A stretch of 64,000 nt of DNA from Ilumatobacter fluminis (GCF_004364865.1 NZ_SOAU01000001.1:1302001-1366000), one strand, 5' to 3'. Shown: positions 54,898 through 63,517, numbered from the stretch's first letter. Made by a program: numbers and translations. The notes: a model not told the origin generated them from the letters alone.

Positions 54898-56295
54898 ATG
54901 AGCACGACCGACGACACGTCCACCCACGCAGGCACCGACACGAGCCTGTACCTCTCCGGCAACTATGCACCGGTCACCGAGGAGGTGACTGCGTTCGATC
55001 TGCCCGTGATCGGTGAGCTGCCGGTCGAGCTGAACGGCCGCTACCTCCGCAACGGCCCCAACCCGATGGGCGATGTCGATCCGGCCACGCATCACTGGTT
55101 CATGGGCGACGGCATGATCCACGGCATGCGCCTGCGCGAGGGCAAGGCCGAGTGGTACCGCAACCGCTACGTCGGCTCGGCGGGTGTGCAGACGCTGCGA
55201 GGGCAGCCCGACATCCCCGGTCCGAACTGGAACGACAGCCCGCACGGCCCGAACACCAACGTGGGCGGCTTCGCCGGCACCACGTGGGCGATGGTCGAAG
55301 CCGGCGGTTGCCCGGTCGAGTTGACGTACGAACTCGACACGGTCGGCCGCAACGACTTTTTCGGCACCCTGCCCGGTGCGTTCACCGCCCACCCCAAGGT
55401 CGACCCCGACACCGGTGAGATGCACGCGATGGTCTACGCCTGGGGCCAGTGGCTCGACCACATCCAGTACGTGGTCGTCGGACGCGATGGCCGGGTGAAC
55501 CGGACGGTCGACATCCCGCTCGGCATGACGATGCTTCACGACATGTCGCTCACCGGCCGCTACGCCGTGGTGTACGACCAGCCGGTCACGGTCGACATCG
55601 ACCTGGCGTTCGCCGGCCGCTTCCCGTTCCGATGGACGCCCGACTACGGCAACCGCATCGGGCTCCTGCCGCGTGACGGGCAGGCCGACGACATCATCTG
55701 GATCGACATCCCCATCGGGTACGCGTTCCACCCGCTCAACTCATACGACACCCCCGACGGCAAGGTCGTGATCGACATCTGCAACTACCCGAAGATGTTC
55801 GACGCCGACATCCTCGGCCCGTTCGGCGACCGGGCGATGGCGAAGCTCGAACGCTGGGAGATCGACCCGGTCGCCCGAAGCGTGTCGGTCACGGTGATCG
55901 ATGAGACGTCGAACGAGTTCCCTCGCCATCGCGGCTCGCTCACCGCCAAGCCGTACCGCTACGGCTACTGCGCGTCGCCGTCGCTCGACGGGGCAGCCGG
56001 ATGGCCGACGATCAAGCACGATCTGCAGACCGGCGCCCGCCGGGTGTTCGATCACGGCCCCGGCCGTGCCGCCGGTGAGCCGGCGTTCGTCGCCCGCCCC
56101 GATGGCACCGAGGAGGACGACGGCTGGCTCGTCACGTACGTGCACGACCTCGGGCGGAACTCGGCCGAGTTCGTGGTGCTCGACGCCGCCGACTTCGACC
56201 GCGGCTACGTCGCACGCGTCCCGCTGCCGCAGCGGGTCCCGTTCGGATTCCACGGCAACTGGGTGAGCGACCGCAGCGTTCCGGAGCCGGGCTGA
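54898..56295 (+). CDS. Carotenoid cleavage oxygenase family protein
   Basis: 465 residues from ATG 54898. Retinal pigment/lignostilbene dioxygenase fold: GRYLRNGPNPMGDVDPATHHWFMGDGMIHG near the N-terminus (in parts), and four presumed Fe ligands in FTAHPKVD, MLHDMSL, YAFHPLNSY and FGFHGNWV. Cleaves a conjugated or aryl-alkene double bond with O2. Translationally coupled to the next small gene (TGATG) and probably controlled by the divergent TetR. Confidence 0.9.
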   Translation: MSTTDDTSTHAGTDTSLYLSGNYAPVTEEVTAFDLPVIGELPVELNGRYLRNGPNPMGDVDPATHHWFMGDGMIHGMRLREGKAEWYRNRYVGSAGVQTLRGQPDIPGPNWNDSPHGPNTNVGGFAGTTWAMVEAGGCPVELTYELDTVGRNDFFGTLPGAFTAHPKVDPDTGEMHAMVYAWGQWLDHIQYVVVGRDGRVNRTVDIPLGMTMLHDMSLTGRYAVVYDQPVTVDIDLAFAGRFPFRWTPDYGNRIGLLPRDGQADDIIWIDIPIGYAFHPLNSYDTPDGKVVIDICNYPKMFDADILGPFGDRAMAKLERWEIDPVARSVSVTVIDETSNEFPRHRGSLTAKPYRYGYCASPSLDGAAGWPTIKHDLQTGARRVFDHGPGRAAGEPAFVARPDGTEEDDGWLVTYVHDLGRNSAEFVVLDAADFDRGYVARVPLPQRVPFGFHGNWVSDRSVPEPG

Positions 56296-56636
56296 TGCCG
56301 ACGCTGCGTCACACCGACGCCGACGACCGAGCTGGGTTCACGTTCCGGAGTCGTCTGCCACTCGAGTCACGTCGCTCGACGCTGCCGTTCCTGATCGACA
56401 CCCTGCGGTTAAAGCGGTCGCTCGACGCAGCTGTCGAGCGCGGCGAGCTGTACCGGTACGAACTCGGTGCCGACCTGCTCGGCAACGTGTTCACGACCGA
56501 CAGCACATGGGCCGACGAGGACGCGTTCGTGGCCTGGGTCGGCACCGAGCTGCACCGTCGCATCATGGCCAAGTACGGCGATCGACTCGGCACACCGACC
56601 TTCGAACGGATCCCGGGGCCGACCACCGTCGGGTGA
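56295..56636 (+). CDS. Hypothetical protein coupled to the carotenoid oxygenase
   Basis: 113 residues; its ATG shares one base with the upstream TGA. No motif recognised: the sequence is basic N-terminally (FTFRSRLPLESRRSTLPFLI) and continues ELGADLLGNVFTTDSTWADEDAFVAWVGTEL. It contains a TTA Leu codon at 56409-56411, very rare in this region. Perhaps an accessory to the oxygenase. Confidence 0.62.
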   Translation: MPTLRHTDADDRAGFTFRSRLPLESRRSTLPFLIDTLRLKRSLDAAVERGELYRYELGADLLGNVFTTDSTWADEDAFVAWVGTELHRRIMAKYGDRLGTPTFERIPGPTTVG

Positions 56637-56744
56637 ACGATCGGCCCGCTGATCCGATCCGAGAAGGACGCACGACGTCGGCTTCTGAGGGCACGCTGTG
56701 GTGGGAGTCATCGCGGCTGCCGCCATATGACGGTTCGGTGACGA

Positions 56745-56750
56745 TACGCT
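56745..56750 (+). promoter_or_regulatory. Candidate -10 (TACGCT) of ftsEX
   Basis: About 39 nt before ATG 56790, so this transcript would have a normal leader, unlike most promoters here. No clear Shine-Dalgarno is seen. Confidence 0.35.
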
Positions 56751-56789
56751 CGTGACGGCCCACGAGCCCGCTGTGGGCAGGTTCCCCTC

Positions 56790-57467
56790 ATGATTCGTCT
56801 CGAGAACGTCACCAAGAGCTACTCGACCGAGGTCGTCGCGCTGCGCGATGTCAGCTTCGACGTCGCCAAGGGCGAGTTCGTCTTCCTCGTCGGACCGTCC
56901 GGCTCGGGCAAGAGCACGATGCTCCGCCTGCTCAACCGTCAGGAGCGCCCCGAGCGTGGCGCGGTCTGGGTCGCCGGGCGCAACATCATCGACATGCCGC
57001 CGTCGCGTGTGCCGCACCTGCGACGCAACATCGGCAACATCTTCCAGGACTACAAGCTCCTGTCGAACAAGACGGTCTTCGAAAACGTCGCATTCGCCCA
57101 GGAAGTGATCGGTCGCCCGAAGCACGTCATCCGCCAGCAGGTGCCGGCCGTGCTCGACCTCGTCGGCTTGGCCGGCAAGGAAGACCGCTTCCCGCACCAG
57201 CTCTCCGGTGGTGAGCAGCAGCGCGTGTCGATCGCCCGGGCGTTCGTCAACCGCCCGCTGATCCTCATCGCCGACGAGCCGACCGGCAACCTCGACCCCG
57301 GCACGGGTGAGGGCATCATGCGCCTCCTCGACCGGATCAACAAGACGGGCACCACCATCGTGATGGCCACCCACGACCAGCGCATCGTCAACACGATGCG
57401 CAAGCGAGTCATCCAGCTCGACCGTGGCGTCGTCGTCCGCGACCAGGCACGAGGGGTGTACCAGTAG
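56790..57467 (+). CDS. ftsE: Cell division ATP-binding protein FtsE
   Basis: 225 residues. Walker A FLVGPSGSGKSTMLRLL, Q-loop GNIFQDYKLLSNKTVFENV, signature LSGGEQQRVSIARAF, Walker B LIADEPTGNLDPGTG, switch His ATHDQRIV. With FtsX it regulates peptidoglycan hydrolases at the septum. The last codon abuts the ftsX ATG. Confidence 0.96.
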   Translation: MIRLENVTKSYSTEVVALRDVSFDVAKGEFVFLVGPSGSGKSTMLRLLNRQERPERGAVWVAGRNIIDMPPSRVPHLRRNIGNIFQDYKLLSNKTVFENVAFAQEVIGRPKHVIRQQVPAVLDLVGLAGKEDRFPHQLSGGEQQRVSIARAFVNRPLILIADEPTGNLDPGTGEGIMRLLDRINKTGTTIVMATHDQRIVNTMRKRVIQLDRGVVVRDQARGVYQ

Positions 57468-58376
57468 ATGTTCTCCCGTTTGGGCTACACGTTCCGTGAG
57501 ACGTACGCGAGCTTCCGCCGCAACGTCACCCTCACCGTCGCCGCCATCATCACGGCAGCGGTGTCGCTGCTGATCTTCGGCCTCACCCTCCTCATCCAGC
57601 GCGGGTTCGACAACCTGCTGCAGCGGTGGGAAGGCGGCGTCGAGATGATCGTTTTCGTCAACGCAGGCACCCAGCCGGACGGGCTCCAGTTCATCAGCGA
57701 CGCGCTGCAGGAACAGGTGAACTCGGGCACAGTGCAGTCGTTCGAGTACTGCGACGTCGACTGTTCGCTCGCCGACGCCGACGTCGTGCTCGCCGGCGAC
57801 CCGACCACTCGCGAGCTGCTCGACGAGACCAACATCCCGACCCTGTTCAAGGTCGTTCCGTCCGAGTCGACCGACGTGACGTTCCTGCGTGGGTTGAAAG
57901 AGGCGTACCAGACGCTGCCGTCGGTGCACTCCGTCACCCTCGCCGAAGACCAGCTCGATCTGATCTCGAAGCTGCAGGGCTTCGTGAGTACCTACACCAC
58001 CGGTCTGTGGATCGCGCTGATGGCGGCCTCCGGCCTGCTGATCTGGAACACGATCCGCACGGCGATGTTCGCCAGACGTCGCGAGATCGAGGTGATGAAG
58101 CTCGTCGGCGCGACCGACTGGTTCATCCGAATACCGTTCATGCTCGAAGGACTGATCCAAGGCGTCCTCGGAGCGTTCGCCGCCATCGGGGCGATGCTGT
58201 TCATCAACTGGAGATGGACCGAGGGCGTGAAAGACTTCCCGGACTCCTCCGGCATGACCGCGCTCGTCGTGGTCGACGGCTACCAATGGTGGGTCGCGCT
58301 GATCATCCTCGCCTTCGGCGCCCTGGTCGGCATGATCGGCTCCGGTATCGCCGCCAGCAGGTTCTTGGACGTCTAG
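57468..58376 (+). CDS. ftsX: Cell division protein FtsX
   Basis: 302 residues. An N-terminal cytosolic tail and first helix (TLTVAAIITAAVSLLIFGLTLLI), a large extracellular domain of about 120 residues with a Cys pair (EYCDVDCSLAD), then three helices with the conserved FARRREIEVMKLVGATDWFIRIPFMLEG in two parts. Forms the transmembrane half of the FtsEX complex; the extracellular domain should contact a hydrolase such as RipC. Confidence 0.95.
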   Translation: MFSRLGYTFRETYASFRRNVTLTVAAIITAAVSLLIFGLTLLIQRGFDNLLQRWEGGVEMIVFVNAGTQPDGLQFISDALQEQVNSGTVQSFEYCDVDCSLADADVVLAGDPTTRELLDETNIPTLFKVVPSESTDVTFLRGLKEAYQTLPSVHSVTLAEDQLDLISKLQGFVSTYTTGLWIALMAASGLLIWNTIRTAMFARRREIEVMKLVGATDWFIRIPFMLEGLIQGVLGAFAAIGAMLFINWRWTEGVKDFPDSSGMTALVVVDGYQWWVALIILAFGALVGMIGSGIAASRFLDV

Positions 58377-58431
58377 TACCGTCTCAGCAGGGCCGGGCCG
58401 CTGCTCTCGGACCCGAGGTCCGGGAGGTGGC

Positions 58432-59112
58432 ATGAATCGATGGTCGTCGGTGCCGATCCGACCGACGCAGAATCTTCCCGATCCGTCCGGCATGCGCCGC
58501 TACCTCGACGGGCTGTGGGCAGTCCTCGTGGCGCTGCTCGCTGTTGCTGCGTGCTCCTCGAGCGGCTCGCAGGGCGCGCTCGTCGTCGACGGGGACGTCT
58601 CGAGCGACCTCAGCGGACTGGCCAACGGCATCGCGACGATCGAGGCGACCGTCGTCGCCACGGACGGACTCGACATCGAGGAGTACCTCGACGGCATCCC
58701 GAACGACGCCGCTCTCGACGACTTGCCGGTGTTGGTCGTCGACGACACCGTGCTCATCCGCGACGGCGAGCGCGGAGCACAGTTCGTCGACGAGATGCAG
58801 GCGCTTCGCACCGAAATCGCATCCGGCAGCTCGATGAGGCTCCTGTACACGAACGGTTCCTACGACGTGGGCCGCCGCTACGTCATCGTTCTCGGCGGAT
58901 GGGGCGAGGGATTCTCGGCCATGTTTGGCTACGACCTGGCGGCGGGCCGACCGGTCGAGGGTTTCGACAGCCCGTGGTCTCGGCAGGTGCTCGCCGGTCT
59001 GATGGAGAGGGCGGGTTCCGCTGACGCGTCGACCACGATCGGGGAGGTCGTGGTCGAGATCAATCGCACGGGGTTCGTCCCGGTGGATGGATCGGTGCCC
59101 GACGGCGAGTAG
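58432..59112 (+). CDS. Putative lipoprotein of unknown function
   Basis: 226 residues; ATG 58432 fixed by GGGAGG 4 nt upstream. The N-terminal 20 residues precede a second Met (58492) that begins a clean lipoprotein signal WAVLVALLAVAACSSS, so the shorter start is possible. The mature domain is acidic (GLANGIATIEATVVATDGLDIEEYL) with no known motif. A TACCGT at 58377-58382 overlaps the ftsX stop and may be its -10. It occupies the place where smpB often follows ftsX in actinobacteria. Confidence 0.65.
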   Translation: MNRWSSVPIRPTQNLPDPSGMRRYLDGLWAVLVALLAVAACSSSGSQGALVVDGDVSSDLSGLANGIATIEATVVATDGLDIEEYLDGIPNDAALDDLPVLVVDDTVLIRDGERGAQFVDEMQALRTEIASGSSMRLLYTNGSYDVGRRYVIVLGGWGEGFSAMFGYDLAAGRPVEGFDSPWSRQVLAGLMERAGSADASTTIGEVVVEINRTGFVPVDGSVPDGE

Positions 59113-59165
59113 TAGGGCCGTCCGCTCAATCTCAACCCGATCCGTCTGGCGAACCGGTTGCTGGC

Positions 59166-59171
59166 TACGGT
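59166..59171 (+). promoter_or_regulatory. Candidate -10 (TACGGT) of the enoyl-CoA hydratase gene
   Basis: Seven nt before GTG 59179, supporting this start over the upstream TTG. Confidence 0.5.
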
Positions 59172-59178
59172 CGCTTTC

Positions 59179-60042
59179 GTGGCTGAGTACGAGCAGATTC
59201 TTTTCGACGTCGAGGATCACATCGCGACGATCACCCTGAACCGTCCCGACAAGCTGAACGCGTTCACGGGGACGATGATGAACGAGATCATCGATGCGTT
59301 CGACCGCACCGACGCCGATGACGACGTCCGTGCCGTGATCGTCACCGGTGCCGGTCGTGCCTTCTGCGCCGGCGCCGACCTGTCGGCACGCGGCGACACG
59401 TTCTCCCAGGGCGGCTCCGACGTGCAGACCGACGCCGGTGTGCCGCGCGACGGCGGTGGCATGACGACCCTGCGCATGTTCGACTCGAAGAAGCCGGTCA
59501 TCGGCGCCATCAACGGTGCCGCGGTCGGCGTCGGCGTCACGATGACGCTGCCGATGGACATCCGGATCGCCAGCAACGCCGCCCGCTTCGGATTCGTGTT
59601 CGCCCGACGTGGCATCGTGCCCGAAGCGGCCTCCAGCTGGTTCCTGCCGCGTCTGGTCGGGATCAGTCAGGCACTCGAGTGGTCGTACTCGGGGCGCGTG
59701 TTCGAGGCCGACGAGGCGCTCCAGGGCGGGCTCGTCCGCAGCCTCCATGCTCCCGACGAGCTGCTGCCCGCCGCACGCGAGATCGCCGCCGACATCGCCC
59801 AGCACTCGGCACCCGTGTCGGTGTCGCTCACCCGGCAGATGATGTGGCGGATGCTCGGCGCACCGCACCCGATGCACGCCCACCGTGCCGACAGTCGTGC
59901 GATCCTCGAACGGGGCCGCAGCGCCGATGCCAAGGAGGGCGTCGAGAGCTTCCTCGACAAGCGGGCTGCGGTGTACCCCGACCGGGTCAGCGACGGCTTG
60001 CCCGACGTCTTCCCGGGCTGGGAAGACCCCGCGTTCGAGTAG
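59179..60042 (+). CDS. Enoyl-CoA hydratase/isomerase family protein
   Basis: 287 residues from GTG 59179. Crotonase fold: ITLNRPDKLNAFTGTMMNEI, AFCAGADLSARG (first oxyanion loop), AINGAAVGVGVTMTLPMDIRIA (second), and the catalytic Glu in RRGIVPEAASSWFLPRLVG. The second catalytic Glu position is Gly/Val-rich, so exact chemistry is open. Acts on an acyl-CoA in fatty-acid or related catabolism. Confidence 0.9.
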   Translation: MAEYEQILFDVEDHIATITLNRPDKLNAFTGTMMNEIIDAFDRTDADDDVRAVIVTGAGRAFCAGADLSARGDTFSQGGSDVQTDAGVPRDGGGMTTLRMFDSKKPVIGAINGAAVGVGVTMTLPMDIRIASNAARFGFVFARRGIVPEAASSWFLPRLVGISQALEWSYSGRVFEADEALQGGLVRSLHAPDELLPAAREIAADIAQHSAPVSVSLTRQMMWRMLGAPHPMHAHRADSRAILERGRSADAKEGVESFLDKRAAVYPDRVSDGLPDVFPGWEDPAFE

Positions 60043-60196
60043 TTCGTCACGACTTCCTCAGGCGCCACGCAGCGTGTGTCCAACGGCACATCGGCACTCA
60101 GGAATGATTCAAGAACTTGATGGTTGACTCCGATGAATGTTTCACACGGCGACGCACGAGGTACTTCCGTCGCCACACACACGGAGAACGAAGAAG

Positions 60197-60388
60197 ATGA
60201 CCACCCTGTTGAACGAACTGATCGAAACCGGCGACGTGATCGAGGTCAAGCTCGGCGACGACGTCGCCAGCGCCTTGGTGCTGCTCGCCACTGACGAATT
60301 CGTCATTCTCGACGCCTGCGACGGCTCGACCCCGTTCGTCGTCAAGCGCGACGAGCTGATCGAGTACCGCAAGTTCATCCCGGCCTGA
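60197..60388 (+). CDS. 63-residue conserved-looking hypothetical protein
   Basis: ATG 60197 preceded by GGAGAA. Predicted as a compact beta-rich protein (GDVIEVKLGDDVASALVLLATDEFVILDA in alternating strands) ending RDELIEYRKFIPA, like a small SH3/Sm-type barrel. No Cys, no signal. Followed by two inverted repeats and then the haemoglobin gene. Confidence 0.62.
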   Translation: MTTLLNELIETGDVIEVKLGDDVASALVLLATDEFVILDACDGSTPFVVKRDELIEYRKFIPA

Positions 60389-60413
60389 TCGGCCGACCCG
60401 GCTGACGCCGGAC

Positions 60414-60433
60414 CGACCCGACACACCGGGTCG
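60414..60433. terminator. Small hairpin after the 63-residue gene
   Basis: CGACCCG / CGGGTCG, 7-bp perfect stem, 6-nt loop (ACACAC), 25 nt after the stop. No T-run. Confidence 0.45.
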
Positions 60434-60451
60434 ACAATCAGACCTTCCCCC

Positions 60452-60457
60452 TAAGCT
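60452..60457 (+). promoter_or_regulatory. Candidate -10 (TAAGCT) of the haemoglobin/ABC operon
   Basis: Seven nt before GTG 60465. The last five bases are also part of the long inverted repeat. Confidence 0.5.
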
Positions 60458-60493
60458 GGGCGCCGTGACCGACGAGGACACGGCGCCCAGCTT
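60453..60493 (+). terminator. 15-bp perfect inverted repeat spanning the haemoglobin start codon
   Basis: Arms AAGCTGGGCGCCGTG (60453-60467) and CACGGCGCCCAGCTT (60479-60493), an 11-nt loop, then GTTTTCC. It has the form of an intrinsic terminator for read-through transcripts, yet contains the GTG start of the next gene at the end of its left arm. Confidence 0.6.
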
Positions 60494-60911
60494 GTTTTCC
60501 CGGGCCGGAGGAGCCGAGTTCTTCGACCGGCTCGTCGCGGCCTTCTACCGAGGGGTCGCCGACGACGAGGTACTGGCCCCGCTCTACCCCGAAGCCCCCG
60601 ACTTCGGCCCCGCCGAACGGCGGCTGTCGTTGTTCCTGCAGCAGTACTGGGGCGGGCCGATGACCTATCTCGAGGAGCGCGGGCACCCGCGGCTGCGGAT
60701 GCGACACTTCCCGTTCCACGTCGGGCCGCTCGAACGCGACCGGTGGCTGGTGCACATGGCCGCCGCCGTCGAGGAGACGTGCAACGGCATCGACGACGGC
60801 GACGCCATCGCAGCCGAGCTCATGGGCTACTTCGTGCCCGTCGCCGAACACATGCGCAACGACACTGGCCTGCCGATCACGCCCGGCAACTACCCCCGAG
60901 GAGGCGCATGA
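60465..60911 (+). CDS. glbO: Truncated haemoglobin, group II
   Basis: 148 residues from GTG 60465. Globin motifs of the trHbO type: GGAEFFDRLVAAFYRGVADD, LYPEAPDFGPAERRLSLFLQQYWGG, the proximal His in RMRHFPFHVGPLERDRWL (with the G8 Trp) and a C-terminal helix. Binds haem and O2/NO for detoxification or O2 supply. ATGA overlap with the ABC ATPase, an uncommon pairing. Confidence 0.92.
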   Translation: MTDEDTAPSLFSRAGGAEFFDRLVAAFYRGVADDEVLAPLYPEAPDFGPAERRLSLFLQQYWGGPMTYLEERGHPRLRMRHFPFHVGPLERDRWLVHMAAAVEETCNGIDDGDAIAAELMGYFVPVAEHMRNDTGLPITPGNYPRGGA

Positions 60912-61828
60912 GCGCGATCACGATCTCCGGTCTGCGCAAGACCTACGGCGACAACGTCGCCGTCGACGACCTGTCGTTCGAGGTGGCCGACGGTGAGGTG
61001 TACGGCCTGCTCGGTCACAACGGCGCCGGCAAGTCCACGACGATCGAGATCATGGAGGGCCACCGCGAGCGCACCAGCGGCGACGTGACGGTGCTCGGGA
61101 TCGACCCCGAGCAGGGCGGTCGCGAACTCCGGGACCGGATCGGCATCGTGCTGCAGACGTCGGGCACCGATGTCGAGTTGACGGTGCGGGAATCGATCGA
61201 GCTCTACGGCGCCGCCTACCGACGTCGTCGCACCGTCGACGAGATCGTCGAGCTGGTCGGTCTCGAGGAGAAGGTCGATGCGCGAGTCGGATCGCTGTCG
61301 GGTGGCCAGAAGCGTCGCCTCGATCTCGGACTCGGCATCGTCGGCTATCCCGAGCTGCTCTTCCTCGACGAGCCGACCACCGGTTTCGACCCGGCCGCGC
61401 GCCGCCGCTCGTGGGAGATGATCCAGGGACTGTGCTCGCTCGGGACGACCGTCGTGCTCACGACGCACTACCTCGACGAAGCCGAACAGCTCGCCGACCG
61501 GGTCGGTGTCATGGCCCGCGGCAAGATGGTCGCCGAAGGAACGCCGGCCGAACTCATGTCGGCGTCGCCGACCACCACGATCTCGTTCGAGGTCCCGGAG
61601 GGTGTCGATCCCGATGCCCTGCTCGTCCCGGCCGACTCGACGTTCGACACGTCGGGCAACGCCACGACGTGTGTGATCGAGACCGCCGAACCGACCCGAG
61701 TGTTGGCCGAGGTGATGGGCGCTGCAGCGGCGCGTGGGCACGAGCTGGCGGGCATCTCCGTCCGACGTCCGTCGCTCGAGGACGTGTTCCTCGGCCTCGC
61801 CGGTGAGCGTGAGGGGAGCGAGCAGTGA
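60908..61828 (+). CDS. ABC-2 type exporter ATPase
   Basis: 306 residues from ATG 60908. Walker A LLGHNGAGKSTTIEIMEG, Q-loop IGIVLQTSGTDVELTV, signature SLSGGQKRRLDLGLG, Walker B LLFLDEPTTGFDP, switch His LTTHYLDEAEQ. The C-terminal part matches the DrrA/CcmA-like extension (SISVRRPSLEDVFL equivalent). Works with the following permease; overlaps it by 4 nt. Confidence 0.92.
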   Translation: MSAITISGLRKTYGDNVAVDDLSFEVADGEVYGLLGHNGAGKSTTIEIMEGHRERTSGDVTVLGIDPEQGGRELRDRIGIVLQTSGTDVELTVRESIELYGAAYRRRRTVDEIVELVGLEEKVDARVGSLSGGQKRRLDLGLGIVGYPELLFLDEPTTGFDPAARRRSWEMIQGLCSLGTTVVLTTHYLDEAEQLADRVGVMARGKMVAEGTPAELMSASPTTTISFEVPEGVDPDALLVPADSTFDTSGNATTCVIETAEPTRVLAEVMGAAAARGHELAGISVRRPSLEDVFLGLAGEREGSEQ

Positions 61829-62649
61829 GCTGGCCATCGACGTTCTCGCTCCTGGTCCGCCAGATCCGCTACCAGATGCTGATCTTCTGGCGGACCCCGG
61901 TCGCCCTGTTCTTCACCCTGGCGCTGCCGCTGTTCATCCTGCTGCTCTTCAGCGCGCTGTTCGGCGACGCCACCGTGACGGTGCAGGGGAGCGAATGGCC
62001 TGCCCGTCAGTTCTTCACGGGCGGCCTCGCCGCGTTCACAGCGGTGTCGGCCACGTACACGAACCTGGCGAACATCGTCCCGATCCGTCGTGAGGAAGGC
62101 ATCCTCAAGCGCTGGCGGAGCACCCCACTGCCGACGTCGGTGTACATCGGCGGGTTCGTCGGTTCGGCGCTCGTGCTGGCCTTCCTCGGTGCGCTGCTCA
62201 TGATCGGTGTCGGGGTCGTGTTCTACGACCTGCAGGTCGAGGCCGCCAAGATGCCCGGCGCGATCCTGATGTTCTTCGTCGGGGTGTCGGCGTTCGCCGC
62301 GCTCGGCATGGCGGTCGCCGGCATGGTGCCGACGGCGAGCTCCGCCGCCGCCGTCGCGAACGCCACGATCCTGCCGTTGGCCTTCATCTCGAACGTGTTC
62401 ATCGTGACCGGCGACGACGCCCCCGGCTGGATGACCACGGTCGGCAACCTGTTCCCGCTCCGGCCGTTCGTCGTGTCGATCCAGGACTCGTTCAACCCGT
62501 TCGTCGAGGCACCCGCCATCGACTGGGCGCGGATGGGCTTCGTGGCGCTCTGGGGCCTGGTCGGCCTGGCGCTCGCGATGAAGTTCTTCACCTGGGAACC
62601 GAATCCGGGCGGCACCACCACGCGACGCCGTCGCCGCAGCGCCGACTGA
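61825..62649 (+). CDS. ABC-2 type exporter permease
   Basis: 274 residues from GTG 61825. Six membrane segments (FFTLALPLFILLLFSALFG, GLAAFTAVSATYTNLANIV, GSALVLAFLGALLMIGVGVVFY, AILMFFVGVSAFAALGMAVAG, AAAVANATILPLAFISNVFIV, GFVALWGLVGLALAM) with the ABC-2 loop REEGILKRWRSTPL. Exports a hydrophobic drug, lipid or similar compound. Its stop is one base from the convergent methyltransferase stop. Confidence 0.9.
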   Translation: MSWPSTFSLLVRQIRYQMLIFWRTPVALFFTLALPLFILLLFSALFGDATVTVQGSEWPARQFFTGGLAAFTAVSATYTNLANIVPIRREEGILKRWRSTPLPTSVYIGGFVGSALVLAFLGALLMIGVGVVFYDLQVEAAKMPGAILMFFVGVSAFAALGMAVAGMVPTASSAAAVANATILPLAFISNVFIVTGDDAPGWMTTVGNLFPLRPFVVSIQDSFNPFVEAPAIDWARMGFVALWGLVGLALAMKFFTWEPNPGGTTTRRRRRSAD

Positions 62650-62650
62650 C

Positions 62651-63481
62651 TCAGCCGAGCGCGAAGCAGGCCACCGCGGTCGCAGCAGCGGCGTTGAGCG
62701 AATCGACCTCGGCCGCCATCTCGATGCGCACCGGGGTCGTCGCCTCCAACACGGCGTCGCTCAGACCGGCCCGCTCCGAACCGATCAGCACGGCCCGCTT
62801 GCCCGACGGTCGCACGTCACGCAGATCGATGGCACCCGCTGCCGGGGTCAGTGCGTAGAGCTCGAAGCCGTCGAGCTGATCGAGGGCGCCGAGCAGGTCG
62901 CTGGTGCGGGCGTGGGGGAGCGAGAACGCCGTGCCCATCGCGACCCGGAGCGCCCGACGGGCGAGCGGATCGGCGCTGGTGTGGTCGAGCAGGAGGCCGT
63001 CCCAGCCCAGCCCGGCCGCGTTCCGCACGATCGAGCCGACGTTGACCGGGTTGTCGACGCCCTCGACGACCACGAGCCGTTCACAGCGGGCCGCCAGCTC
63101 GGCAGGCGAGGGGCGAGCGGGGCGGTGGAACAGGGTGACGATCGGGTGCGGGATGCCGAGCCCCGTCACCATCGTCTGGACGGCGGCGCCACCGAGATAG
63201 ACCTCGGCGCCGGCGGCGGCGAGATCGTCGGTGATGTCCGGAACCCGAGCAGCGTCGGCGAGGACGGCGAAGGGCCGGCATCCGGCGGCGAACGCACGCT
63301 CGACCACGAGATCGCCCTCGGCCAGGAAGAGGCCGGCCCCGGCGTCGTCACGCTTGTCGGCCCGCGACGCCAGCCCCCGCTCGTTCAGCCGGAACGGCGC
63401 CAACCGAGGATCGTCCGCCTCCTCGACGACGACGAACGGGGTCGGATACGTTTCGTCGGGAGGAGCTCCGGTGTCGTCCAT
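62651..63481 (-). CDS. TrmH/SpoU-family RNA methyltransferase
   Basis: 276 residues from ATG 63481, the only ATG available. SpoU motifs: motif 1 VVVEGVDNPVNVGSIVRNAAG, motif 2 LIGSERAGLSDAVLEA, motif 3 RIEMAAEVDSLNAAAATAVAC, forming the trefoil-knot SAM site. The N-terminal substrate domain starts near residue 17. Residues 1-15 are encoded within a palindromic repeat. Probably 2'-O-methylates rRNA or tRNA. Confidence 0.87.
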   Translation of the reverse strand: MDDTGAPPDETYPTPFVVVEEADDPRLAPFRLNERGLASRADKRDDAGAGLFLAEGDLVVERAFAAGCRPFAVLADAARVPDITDDLAAAGAEVYLGGAAVQTMVTGLGIPHPIVTLFHRPARPSPAELAARCERLVVVEGVDNPVNVGSIVRNAAGLGWDGLLLDHTSADPLARRALRVAMGTAFSLPHARTSDLLGALDQLDGFELYALTPAAGAIDLRDVRPSGKRAVLIGSERAGLSDAVLEATTPVRIEMAAEVDSLNAAAATAVACFALG

Positions 63482-63507
63482 GTCAGCGACGAAACGTATC
63501 CGACCCC
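63438..63507. repeat. 21-bp perfect inverted repeat around the methyltransferase start
   Basis: Arms at 63438-63458 and 63487-63507, 28-nt spacer. The right arm ends CGTATCCGACCCC, resembling GGTGCCTGACCCC in the 42.2-kb units. The ATG at 63479-63481 lies in the spacer. Confidence 0.8.
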
Positions 63508-63517
63508 ATTCGTGGGC

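Noticed and set aside
58377-59112. smpB or tmRNA expected after ftsX
   Set aside because: The gene there has a lipoprotein signal and no SmpB motifs, and no tmRNA-like acceptor or T-arm pair was seen.
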